Shown here in pieces: positions 1 through 7,504 of a stretch of DNA of 64,000 bases. A program made the translations under genes and the position numbers. Under the pieces are notes generated by a model. That model searched no databases. It was not told where the DNA came from and saw only the letters and a list, made by a program, of their open reading frames with translations. Positions within the stretch are counted from its first letter, which is position 1; each line of letters begins with the position of its first letter. The stretch covers positions 186,706 through 250,705 of the forward strand of contig NZ_NEHB01000004.1 in NCBI RefSeq assembly GCF_002127655.1, written 5' to 3'. The DNA comes from Janthinobacterium sp. GW456P. Lineage in GTDB: Bacteria > Pseudomonadota > Gammaproteobacteria > Burkholderiales > Burkholderiaceae_D.

Positions 1-1
1 T

Positions 2-910
2 ACGACGCTGTATGAAATCGGCTCGGTCAGCAAAACGTTTGCCGGCCTGCTGCTGGCGAGCGCCGTGCTCGATGGGAAGGCGGCGCTCGACGATCCCATA
101 CAAAAATATCTGCCGACCGCGTACCCGAACCTGCAGTCGCAGGGGCAGCCCGTGCGACTGCGCCATTTGATCACGCACACCAGCACCATGCCGGGCATGC
201 TGCCATTGCAGGTGAACACCATATTGCAGGATTTCACGGCACACGCCACGCCGGCCAAGCTCAATGGCGCCTATGCCCACTACGGACAACGGCAATTCTG
301 GCAGGACTTGCACACCGTCAGCATCAATGGTCCGCTCGGCAAGGACTACGCCTATTCCAGCGCCGGCACCGAACTCATTGCGCACACGCTGGAAACAATC
401 TACGGCATGCCCTATGACGTGCTGCTCACGCAATTTCTCGCGCGCGCGGCCGGCATGCACGATACCCGGCTGAGAATCAGCGCCGAGGATAGCGGCCGGC
501 TGGCGCCCGGCTACCACAGCGACAATCCCGTCGTCACCACGCCGATGCCGCAACTGCCTTGGGGGGCGGCGGGCAACCTGAAGTCGACCATGCCGGACAT
601 GACCAAGTACCTGCGCCTGCAATTGAGCGCCCATCCTGCTGTTGTCGAATCGCACCAGCCGCTGGTCCGCTTTCAGGACGACTTCAGCATCGGTTATTTC
701 TGGAACATCGGCAGCAATCGCCAGCTGGGCACGCATTATGTGCACCATGGCGGCGTGCCCCGTGCGCAAAGCTACGCCTACGTCGTTCCCAAATATCAGC
801 TTGGCGTCTTCATCATCACGAACCAGAGCGGCGACGCGACGGCCGGCGCCATGGAAAGCGCGCTGGCGCATATTTTTGACACCGTGGAAGCCTTGGAACG
901 CGCGAAATAA
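2..910 (+). CDS. Serine hydrolase of the beta-lactamase / penicillin-binding family, 5' truncated
   Basis: The reading frame is open from base 2, so the gene begins outside the window; the GTG at 65 is internal. The visible part opens with the catalytic SxxK tetrad (Ser codon at base 23, SVSK), the nucleophile and general base of class C beta-lactamases and DD-peptidases. A Tyr-x-Ser motif (YAYSS) takes the place of the usual YxN, and HHGG near the C-terminus takes the place of the KTG box. These motifs define the serine hydrolase fold. The family covers AmpC-like beta-lactamases, DD-carboxypeptidases and esterases, and HxG in place of KTG is common in the non-lactamase members and in AmpH-like proteins. 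The substrate cannot be assigned, and the signal peptide would lie upstream of the window. Confidence 0.85.
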   Translation, partial: TTLYEIGSVSKTFAGLLLASAVLDGKAALDDPIQKYLPTAYPNLQSQGQPVRLRHLITHTSTMPGMLPLQVNTILQDFTAHATPAKLNGAYAHYGQRQFWQDLHTVSINGPLGKDYAYSSAGTELIAHTLETIYGMPYDVLLTQFLARAAGMHDTRLRISAEDSGRLAPGYHSDNPVVTTPMPQLPWGAAGNLKSTMPDMTKYLRLQLSAHPAVVESHQPLVRFQDDFSIGYFWNIGSNRQLGTHYVHHGGVPRAQSYAYVVPKYQLGVFIITNQSGDATAGAMESALAHIFDTVEALERAK

Positions 911-1000
911 GATCCTCGGCGCTCTGTGCAGGTATGTGCTTCGCACTGGCTTCCAGCGAATAGGCGTGCGTGACGCCGCTGGCGGGCCAAGGGGCTTGTC

Positions 1001-1900
1001 TTAGCTTTCTTGCGCAATGACAGGCTGGCGCGCCAGTGCGATGAAGGCGCGCACGTAATCGATGGCGGTGTCCGTCTCGCGTGCACCCAGGAAGATCTGC
1101 TTGGCGATGCCGCGTGCGCCCAGCCGCACGGGCACCACGTCCATCTTGGCCGCGTATTCCTCGACCAGCCAGCGCGGCAGGGCGGCCACGCCGCGGCCGC
1201 TGGCCACCATCTGCAGCATGATATCGGTCGTTTCGATGGCCTTGTGGCGCTTGGGCGTGACACCGGCCGGCAAGAGGAATTGATTGTAAATATCCAGGCG
1301 CTCGATGTCGACGGGGTAGCTGATCAGCACTTCCTGCGTCAGTTGCCGGGGCTGCACATACGCCGCTGAAGCGAGTGCATGGCCCTTGGCCACGACGAGC
1401 ACCTGTTCGTAGTCGAACACGGGTTCGAATGTCAGCCCCGGCTTGTACAGCGGGTCGGGTGTGACCAGCAGGTCGATTTCGTAGCCGAACAGCGCGCCGA
1501 TGCCGCCGAACTGGAACTTCTGCTTGACGTCCACATCCACGTCCGGCCATGCGGTCAGATACGGGGAAACGATTTTGAGCAGCCACTGGTAGCAAGGGTG
1601 GCATTCCATGCCGATGCGCAACGCACCGCGCTCGCCCTGCGCGAACTGGCCCAGGCGCTCTTCGGCCAGGTCCAGTTGCGGCAGCACCCGGTTCGCCACC
1701 GCCAGCAGATACTGGCCGGCTTGCGTCAGGCGCAGGTTGCGCCCTTCGCGCAGCCAGACGTCGGTGCCCAGTTGCTGCTCCAGCTTCTTCATGCTGTGGC
1801 TCAGGGCCGACTGGGTCAGGTGCAGCACGCCTGCGGCGGCCGTCAACGACCCTTGTTTCTCGACTTGCTGGACGATGCTGAGGTGGATGCGTTCAAGCAT
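1001..1900 (-). CDS. metR: LysR-type regulator, MetR-like
   Basis: The protein has 299 residues. An N-terminal winged helix (about 1-60, with LTAAAGVLHLTQSALSHSMKKLE) is followed by a LysR effector domain that begins GMECHPCYQWLL and contains WPDVDVDVKQKFQF, wording characteristic of MetR. MetR proteins bind homocysteine and activate methionine synthesis genes. The gene diverges from a flavin reductase, mesX and mesD, so control of that methionine synthase operon is the natural inference. Half-sites of TTCAT/ATGAA type lie in the shared promoter region. Length is normal for the family. The ATG at 1900 is the first start consistent with the LysR N-terminus. Confidence 0.85.
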   Translation of the reverse strand: MLERIHLSIVQQVEKQGSLTAAAGVLHLTQSALSHSMKKLEQQLGTDVWLREGRNLRLTQAGQYLLAVANRVLPQLDLAEERLGQFAQGERGALRIGMECHPCYQWLLKIVSPYLTAWPDVDVDVKQKFQFGGIGALFGYEIDLLVTPDPLYKPGLTFEPVFDYEQVLVVAKGHALASAAYVQPRQLTQEVLISYPVDIERLDIYNQFLLPAGVTPKRHKAIETTDIMLQMVASGRGVAALPRWLVEEYAAKMDVVPVRLGARGIAKQIFLGARETDTAIDYVRAFIALARQPVIAQES

Positions 1901-1914
1901 TGGAATGAGCCATA

Positions 1915-1950
1915 TTCATGGATGTATGAAATATGACCATTATACTTCAT
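1915..1950. promoter_or_regulatory. Candidate MetR operator region
   Basis: Three alternating half-sites lie between metR and the flavin reductase gene: TTCAT at 1915-1919, ATGAA at 1926-1930 and TTCAT at 1946-1950. The outer pair extends to ATGAAATAT-N7-ATACTTCAT (1926-1950), an 8/9 inverted repeat. The E. coli MetR consensus is TGAA-N5-TTCA, so the half-sites match but the spacing differs. Assignment as an operator rests on half-sites and position only. Confidence 0.45.
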
Positions 1951-2015
1951 CGATTCCTCCCGCTATCATCCACTTCCCTGTTGCCGGCATTGATCGGCCC
2001 TCGCGCATTACTCCT

Positions 2016-2609
2016 ATGAAAGCAACCATGACACGTCCCCTGCGTATAGTCGCCGTTTCCGGCGGGCTGCAACGCCCTTCCAAGGCGGCAGCCCTGGCCG
2101 AGCACCTGATGGACCTGATCGCCGACGAAGTGCTGTGCGAACAACGCCTGGTTGAACTGGGTCAGCTCGCGCCGCAGCTGGCCGGGGCCGTCTGGCGCTC
2201 GCAGCTGCCCGAGCCGGTGGAGCGGGAACTTGCGGCGGTCGAGCAAGCGGACATCGTGGTGGTGGCGACACCGGTCTACCGCGGCGCGTACACGGGACTG
2301 TTCAAGCATTTCTTCGACTTCATTCATCAGGACGCCTTGATCGACAAGCCCGTCCTGCTGGCGGCCACCGGCGGCAGCGAGCGCCATGCGCTGATGATCG
2401 ATCACCAGTTGCGCCCGCTCTTCAGCTTTTTCCAGGCACGCACCTTGCCGCTGGGCGTCTACGCGACCGACAAGGATTTCCTCGACTACCGTCTGCAGGA
2501 CGCGGCGCTGATCGAGCGCGCGTCGCTGGCGGTGCAGCGGGCATTGCCCTTGATCGCATTGACGCGCCATGCGAGCTCGGCCACGGCGCAAGAGCTGGCC
2601 GCAGCCTGA
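2016..2609 (+). CDS. NADPH-dependent FMN reductase, MsuE/SsuE-like
   Basis: From the ATG at 2016 the protein is 197 residues; an in-frame ATG at 2028 is also possible. The frame stays open far upstream, but that part overlaps metR on the other strand and does not look like protein. IVAVSGGLQRPSKAAAL is the flavodoxin-like FMN phosphate loop, and ATPVYRGAYTGLFKHFFD is the second FMN-contact segment typical of MsuE and SsuE reductases, which supply reduced flavin to two-component monooxygenases. It is the first gene of a co-directional set with mesX and mesD (67 bp to mesX). Because MesD activity is reported to need oxygen, a supply of reduced flavin to that reaction is a reasonable but unproven role. 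Sulfonate metabolism is the alternative, but no sulfonate monooxygenase lies nearby. Confidence 0.8.
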   Translation: MKATMTRPLRIVAVSGGLQRPSKAAALAEHLMDLIADEVLCEQRLVELGQLAPQLAGAVWRSQLPEPVERELAAVEQADIVVVATPVYRGAYTGLFKHFFDFIHQDALIDKPVLLAATGGSERHALMIDHQLRPLFSFFQARTLPLGVYATDKDFLDYRLQDAALIERASLAVQRALPLIALTRHASSATAQELAAA

Positions 2610-2675
2610 TACGCATCACCGCCGTCACCATTCAACACATTCATCTTTTCGCAGAAATCAGGACAGCAGACCGCC

Positions 2676-3653
2676 ATGAGCAACGATTTTGTATTCAGCA
2701 TCAAGAGCATTGTTTTCGATGAAAACTATCACCCATCAGACAATACCCGCCTGACGACCAACTTTGCCAATCTGGCCAGGGGAAAGCGCCGCCAGGAGAA
2801 CTTGCGCAACACCCTCAAAATGATCGACAGCCGCTTCAACAGCCTGGCGCATTGGGACAACCCGAACGCGGACCGCTACTCTGTCGAGCTCGAAATCATT
2901 TCCGTCGAGTTGAATATCGATGTCAAAGGCGGCAACATCCCGCTGATCGAGATATTGAAGCCGAATATCATCGATAAAAAAACCGGACAACGCATCGATG
3001 GGATTGCGGGGAATAACTTCTCCTCTTACGTGCGCGATTACGACTTCAGCGTGCTGCTGCCAGAGCACAACAACAATCGATCCGCTTTCAGTGCACCAGA
3101 TGATTTCGGCGATTTCCATGGCAAGCTGTTCAAGCACTTTGTCAGATCCGATGCTTATCAAGAGCGTTTCAGCAAGCCGCCGGTCATCTGCCTCAGTGCA
3201 TCGAGCAGCAAGACCTATCAGCGCACGGAAAACCAGCACCCCATCCTGGGCGTCGAGTATCAGCAAAACGAGTTTTCCTCGACGGATGCCTATTTCGAGA
3301 AAATGGGCATGCAGGTGCGCTATTTCATGCCGCCAAACAGTGCCGCGCCGCTGGCGTTTTATTTTATCGGCGACCTGCTGGCCGACTACAGCAATCTGGA
3401 GCTGATCGCCACCATCAGCACGATGGAAACATTTCAAAAGATTTACCGGCCCGAAATTTACAACGCCAATGCCGCGGCGGGGAAATGCTATCAGCCCAGC
3501 CTGAAGAATCAGGATTATTCATTGACGCAAATTGTCTATGACCGGGAAGAGCGCAGCCAGCTGGCAGTCAAGCAGGGCAAATATACGGAAGAGCACTTCA
3601 TCAAGCCATACAAGCATGTGCTTGAACAATGGGCTTCGAATTACGTTCGCTGA
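2676..3653 (+). CDS. mesX: DUF1852 protein, MesX (partner of MesD methionine synthase)
   Basis: The protein has 325 residues and is recognised as DUF1852 by its opening (FVFSIKSIVFDENYHPSD) and its strict pairing with a core methionine synthase 28 bp downstream. No signal peptide or membrane segment is seen, so it is probably cytosolic. From published work on folate-independent methionine synthases (Price and colleagues), MesX is required together with MesD for methionine synthesis in an oxygen-dependent manner; its biochemical role is not established. Base composition is visibly less GC-rich than neighbouring genes, which could reflect transfer of the mesXD unit. The ribosome binding site before the ATG is weak. 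Confidence 0.8.
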   Translation: MSNDFVFSIKSIVFDENYHPSDNTRLTTNFANLARGKRRQENLRNTLKMIDSRFNSLAHWDNPNADRYSVELEIISVELNIDVKGGNIPLIEILKPNIIDKKTGQRIDGIAGNNFSSYVRDYDFSVLLPEHNNNRSAFSAPDDFGDFHGKLFKHFVRSDAYQERFSKPPVICLSASSSKTYQRTENQHPILGVEYQQNEFSSTDAYFEKMGMQVRYFMPPNSAAPLAFYFIGDLLADYSNLELIATISTMETFQKIYRPEIYNANAAAGKCYQPSLKNQDYSLTQIVYDREERSQLAVKQGKYTEEHFIKPYKHVLEQWASNYVR

Positions 3654-3680
3654 TCAATCAAAATACACGACATCACCATC

Positions 3681-4706
3681 ATGAAAAAATTATTGCCTAC
3701 TTCAACCGCCGGCAGCTTGCCCAAACCTTCCTGGCTGGCGCAGCCTGAAAAACTCTGGTCGCCGTGGAAATTACAGGACGAGGAGTTAATCGAGGGCAAA
3801 CAAGATGCCTTGCGTTTGTCGCTGCAGGAACAGCAGCAGGCCGGCATCGATATCGTCAGCGATGGCGAGCAGACCCGCCAGCATTTCGTCACCACGTTTA
3901 TCGAGCATCTGAGCGGCGTCGATTTTGACAAACGCGAGACCGTCCGAATCCGTGACCGCTACGACGCGAGCGTGCCGACCGTCGTGGGCGCCGTGAGCCG
4001 CCCCAAGCCGGTGTTTGTCGACGACGCCAAATTTTTACGTCAGCAGACCACGCAGCCGATCAAATGGGCGCTGCCAGGTCCGATGACGATGATCGATACG
4101 CTGTATGACAGCCATTATAAAAGCCGCGAAAAACTGGCCTGGGAATTCGCCAAGATCCTCAATCAGGAAGCGAGGGAACTGGAGGCGGCCGGCGTCGACA
4201 TCATTCAGTTTGACGAACCCGCCTTCAATGTGTTCTTCGATGAAGTCAATGACTGGGGCATCGCCACCCTGGAGCGGGCGATCGAAGGACTCCAATGCGA
4301 AACGGCCGTGCATATTTGCTATGGCTATGGCATCAAGGCCAATACGGACTGGAAAAATACGCTGGGGTCCGAGTGGCGTCAATATGAAGAATCGTTCCCC
4401 AAGCTGCAGCAATCGAATATCGACATCATCTCGCTGGAATGCCACAACTCGCGCGTGCCCATCGACCTGATTGAACTCATACGCGGCAAAAAAGTGATGG
4501 TCGGCGCCATCGACGTGGCATCCAATACCATTGAAACGCCGGAAGAAGTCGCCAACACCCTGCGCCAGGCGCTGCGCTTTGTCGATGCCGACAAGCTCTA
4601 TCCTTCCACCAACTGCGGCATGGCACCTTTGTCGCGTCAGGTAGCACGCGGCAAGTTGAATGCGCTCAGCGCCGGCGCGCACATCATCCGACGGGAGCTT
4701 TCCTAG
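3681..4706 (+). CDS. mesD: Core-type cobalamin- and folate-independent methionine synthase, MesD
   Basis: The 341 residues correspond only to the C-terminal catalytic barrel of MetE (about 750 residues); the N-terminal folate-binding barrel is absent. Zinc ligands are visible as HIC (His211, Cys213), the Glu of SLECHN and Cys312 in PSTNCGMAPL. FDEPAFN is the substrate-site motif of the family. The enzyme methylates homocysteine to methionine; because it lacks the folate barrel, a methyl donor other than polyglutamyl methyltetrahydrofolate is expected. Adjacency to DUF1852 places it in the MesD group. MetR upstream supports a methionine role. Confidence 0.85.
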   Translation: MKKLLPTSTAGSLPKPSWLAQPEKLWSPWKLQDEELIEGKQDALRLSLQEQQQAGIDIVSDGEQTRQHFVTTFIEHLSGVDFDKRETVRIRDRYDASVPTVVGAVSRPKPVFVDDAKFLRQQTTQPIKWALPGPMTMIDTLYDSHYKSREKLAWEFAKILNQEARELEAAGVDIIQFDEPAFNVFFDEVNDWGIATLERAIEGLQCETAVHICYGYGIKANTDWKNTLGSEWRQYEESFPKLQQSNIDIISLECHNSRVPIDLIELIRGKKVMVGAIDVASNTIETPEEVANTLRQALRFVDADKLYPSTNCGMAPLSRQVARGKLNALSAGAHIIRRELS

Positions 4707-4720
4707 CAGGCGGCTGATAT

Positions 4721-4748
4721 GCCGTCCCGGTGCGTCGACCGGGGCGGC
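4721..4748. terminator. Hairpin between convergent mesD and bpX6 genes
   Basis: An 11-bp stem (4721-4731 with 4738-4748, allowing one G-T pair) closes a six-base loop. It sits in the 89-bp gap between two convergent stop codons. There is no T tract on either strand, so it is a possible bidirectional terminator rather than a classical one. Confidence 0.45.
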
Positions 4749-4795
4749 GTGCCTGGCAACTTGTCCGTATGTGCGACGATTACCCCGCCACGCAC

Positions 4796-7504
4796 CTACG
4801 CGAGCGTCAAGGTATGCACCTGGCTGCTTTCGCAGTCGATATCGACCAGTCGGCCAGCAGCGTCGAATAGCAGCAGGTGATCGTCATTGACATGCACGCG
4901 TGCCGCCTGGCACTCGTCGAGCCGCAATTGCGCTAAGGTGGCGCCCGTCTTGCCATCGGCCACCAGGCATTCCAGGGTAGTGCCGTCGTCGGGATAGCTG
5001 CGCAGCAGCAGCAACCCTGCGGTCTGGCTCAGCTCGGGAGCGGAGCGAATGACGCGCAATGTCAGCGTGATCGGCGCGGTGGCGCCGCCGTGATGCACTT
5101 GCAGAGATATCGCTCCTTCTTCGCGCATGGCACGCACCAGGGTTGGCGCGTCGCGCATGCCATGCGGCAGCAACGCCAGCACGTCATCGCTTGGCGGCGG
5201 GAAGCTGTCGCGCTGCAGCAGGCGCCGCGCGGGCAATGCATAGCGCCATTGCTGGAGGTCGTTTGCCGACGCCAGCAGCAAGGTTTGCGAGCCGCGTTCT
5301 TCCTGGAAGGCGATCACCTGCCCTGGCAAGTCGGCCACTTGCCAGCTCACGGCCAGCTGGTCCTTGCTGGTGTCGATGGCGACGAGGCAGTTGCCGATCA
5401 CCGCGTTCCACACCAGGCCGTCATAGTTGTCGGCCCAGAAGCGCAGCGGTTCGATGATCCAGTCCGATACCTTGCGCGCGATCAGGTCGAGGCGGCTGAC
5501 GCGCCACAGGCTGTCGCGCTGCACCAGCGCCAGCGCACGCTGTCCGCCGGCCGCCATCACCAGCCGCGTCGCCGGTACAGAAAATTGCGCCAGTTGCCGG
5601 CCGTGCCGGTCGATGCGCACCATGCCGCCCTCGCCCAGCGCCAGAAGGTAATGGCCGTCCGGCAGGCGGCGCGCATCATGGATGGTCAGCAAACCGCGTT
5701 CGGCCAGGTGCACGCGCAAGGGTTCGTAGCGCTTGCTCAGCGCATGGGACTGCTCCATCTGCGGCACTGTCAGTGCTGGCAGGTCGGCTTGCAGGACGGT
5801 GTCCTGGGACAGTGCCAGCAGCTTGCTCAGTGATTTCTTGTCGACATCGATACGTGTGGCCATGCGGTCGGCCAGCAGGGGGCGCAGGAGCGCCGCCGCC
5901 ACGCGCCGGGTGGCCGGCGAATGCGGCGACAGCGCCAGCAATTCCGTGGCCAGACGCCTGCGTTGCTGCGCGCCGTCGTCGCTGTCGTCGTCAAGCAGCT
6001 GCAGCACGGCCGCTTCGCTGTCGGCCAGGCTGGCGGGCAGCAAGGCCATCTTTTTGAGGAGCGCCCGCATGCCCAGCGCGCCGCCCGTGCGTTCGCCTTC
6101 CAGCAGCCATGCCAGCGCCTTGTCGCGCTGATCCGGCAATGGCCAGATGGCTTCCGCCGCTTCGCTCAGCTGGCCGCGCCAGGCCAGATCCTCGGCCCAC
6201 AGCAGGCGCATCGCCGCTGCTTGCGGGCTCTGGCGCCGTTCCAGCAGCTGGACCGCCGCAGCGAATGCCTGGCCGAGCCGGGCCAGCTTCACCGCGCGTT
6301 CGACGTCGCCCGCCATGCACCACAGGCGCACGGCGACTTCCGGCGCCAGTTCCATGGTTTCCGCCAGTTGTGCCGCTTGCTTGATGCGGCCCTTTTTCTC
6401 CAGGTAGTCGACCGCCTCGTCACCGCATTTGAGCAGTTCCGCCAGCACGTAGGTGGCTTCGTCGATCCTGCCTTGACGATCGAGCCGCTCGAAGGTGGCG
6501 CGGTAAGTACTGCGCAAGTACTGCTCCAGCTCGCCGCCGATGCTGATGGAGGTGCCGGCCTGGCCGGGGCCGGAGATTTCCAGGCTGGTGCGCGGACGCG
6601 GCGTGCCGAAGGCGGGACGGCGCGCTGGCGACAGGCTGTCGAGCGGGATCGCATGGCGCAGCGCTTCCTGCACGTCGCCCTGGTCCAGCAGAGCCATCAT
6701 CTTGCGCAGATAGGCGGCCTGTTGCCAGCCGATCACCTTCGAGGCGCGCGTCATGATCGCCAGCCGGGCCGCCAGTGCGGCCAGGCGCTGCTGCAGCGCC
6801 GATGGCGGTGCCTGTTGCCGGCCGTCTTTCGCTTGTTCGGCGGCGGCCTGCTTGCCGCCGCCGAACAGCTTGATCAAGCCCAGCGGTATGGCACCCAGCA
6901 CGGTGGCCGCCACGCCTGCCACCGCCAGCGCGATACCGGCGCCGCGCCGCGCAGCGTTGCCGCCGTGCTGCGCCTTGTCCATCTGGCGCAGGAACGCTTC
7001 GCGTTTGGCACTGGGCGCTGCCAGTGCGCCGGCGAAAATGTCGCGCACGGGCAAGGTTTCCAGCAGGGCCGTGCCGGTGGCAGTGACCGCGACTGGCGGC
7101 GGCCGCAGCGGTGCATGCAGGGCAATCGCGCCCAGGTCGAGCCACGCGGCCGGATCGATACGCGGCGCCGCCGCAAGGCTGATCAATTGCGCCTGTGCCG
7201 CGCGGACCAGCCAGATGCCGGACGGGGGCGTGGCCGCCCGTTCGTCCGCCGCCAGCGGCGCGCTGCTGAGGATACCGTCCTGTTCGCACAGCGGCAGGCC
7301 GTCCAGCGCGGCGCACTGGCCGTAGCGCGGCGTCGCCAGCAACAGCAGGAATCCCTCGTGCACCGCGTGCAGGCGCGCGCCCGGCGCCCAGTGCCGCAGC
7401 ACGCGGCGGCGCGCCTCGGCCTCGCCCAGCAGGGCCAAGTCGAACCACAGCGCATGCACCAGCTGCATGCCATCATGCAGGGGGCGGCGTACTTTATGAC
7501 TCAT
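4796..7504 (-). CDS. bpX6-type protein with C-terminal beta-propeller, MoxR-vWA ternary system
   Basis: The protein has 902 residues from the ATG at 7504, which overlaps the stop of the vWA gene by 11 bp. In order: an N-terminal region of about 170 residues resembling the bpX6 domain (VHALWFDLALLGEAEARRR...); a hydrophobic segment near 195-225 (GIALAVAGVAATVLGAIPLGLI) that could anchor it in the inner membrane; a helical middle rich in Ala and Leu resembling tetratricopeptide repeats (about 260-560); and a C-terminal repeat region with propeller-type strands (DGHYLLALGEGGMVRID, DGLVWNAVIGNCLVAID, HLLLFDAAGRLVDID). It is the last gene of the MoxR operon. In the proposed ternary systems (Kaur, Burroughs, Iyer and Aravind) the propeller protein is thought to recognise a trigger or target. 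Assignment to bpX6 specifically is from memory. Confidence 0.7.
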   Translation of the reverse strand: MSHKVRRPLHDGMQLVHALWFDLALLGEAEARRRVLRHWAPGARLHAVHEGFLLLLATPRYGQCAALDGLPLCEQDGILSSAPLAADERAATPPSGIWLVRAAQAQLISLAAAPRIDPAAWLDLGAIALHAPLRPPPVAVTATGTALLETLPVRDIFAGALAAPSAKREAFLRQMDKAQHGGNAARRGAGIALAVAGVAATVLGAIPLGLIKLFGGGKQAAAEQAKDGRQQAPPSALQQRLAALAARLAIMTRASKVIGWQQAAYLRKMMALLDQGDVQEALRHAIPLDSLSPARRPAFGTPRPRTSLEISGPGQAGTSISIGGELEQYLRSTYRATFERLDRQGRIDEATYVLAELLKCGDEAVDYLEKKGRIKQAAQLAETMELAPEVAVRLWCMAGDVERAVKLARLGQAFAAAVQLLERRQSPQAAAMRLLWAEDLAWRGQLSEAAEAIWPLPDQRDKALAWLLEGERTGGALGMRALLKKMALLPASLADSEAAVLQLLDDDSDDGAQQRRRLATELLALSPHSPATRRVAAALLRPLLADRMATRIDVDKKSLSKLLALSQDTVLQADLPALTVPQMEQSHALSKRYEPLRVHLAERGLLTIHDARRLPDGHYLLALGEGGMVRIDRHGRQLAQFSVPATRLVMAAGGQRALALVQRDSLWRVSRLDLIARKVSDWIIEPLRFWADNYDGLVWNAVIGNCLVAIDTSKDQLAVSWQVADLPGQVIAFQEERGSQTLLLASANDLQQWRYALPARRLLQRDSFPPPSDDVLALLPHGMRDAPTLVRAMREEGAISLQVHHGGATAPITLTLRVIRSAPELSQTAGLLLLRSYPDDGTTLECLVADGKTGATLAQLRLDECQAARVHVNDDHLLLFDAAGRLVDIDCESSQVHTLTLA

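Noticed and set aside
2016-2609. Sulfonate-assimilation role for the MsuE-like reductase
   Set aside because: No SsuD/MsuD monooxygenase or sulfonate transporter nearby; the co-directional neighbours are mesX and mesD.
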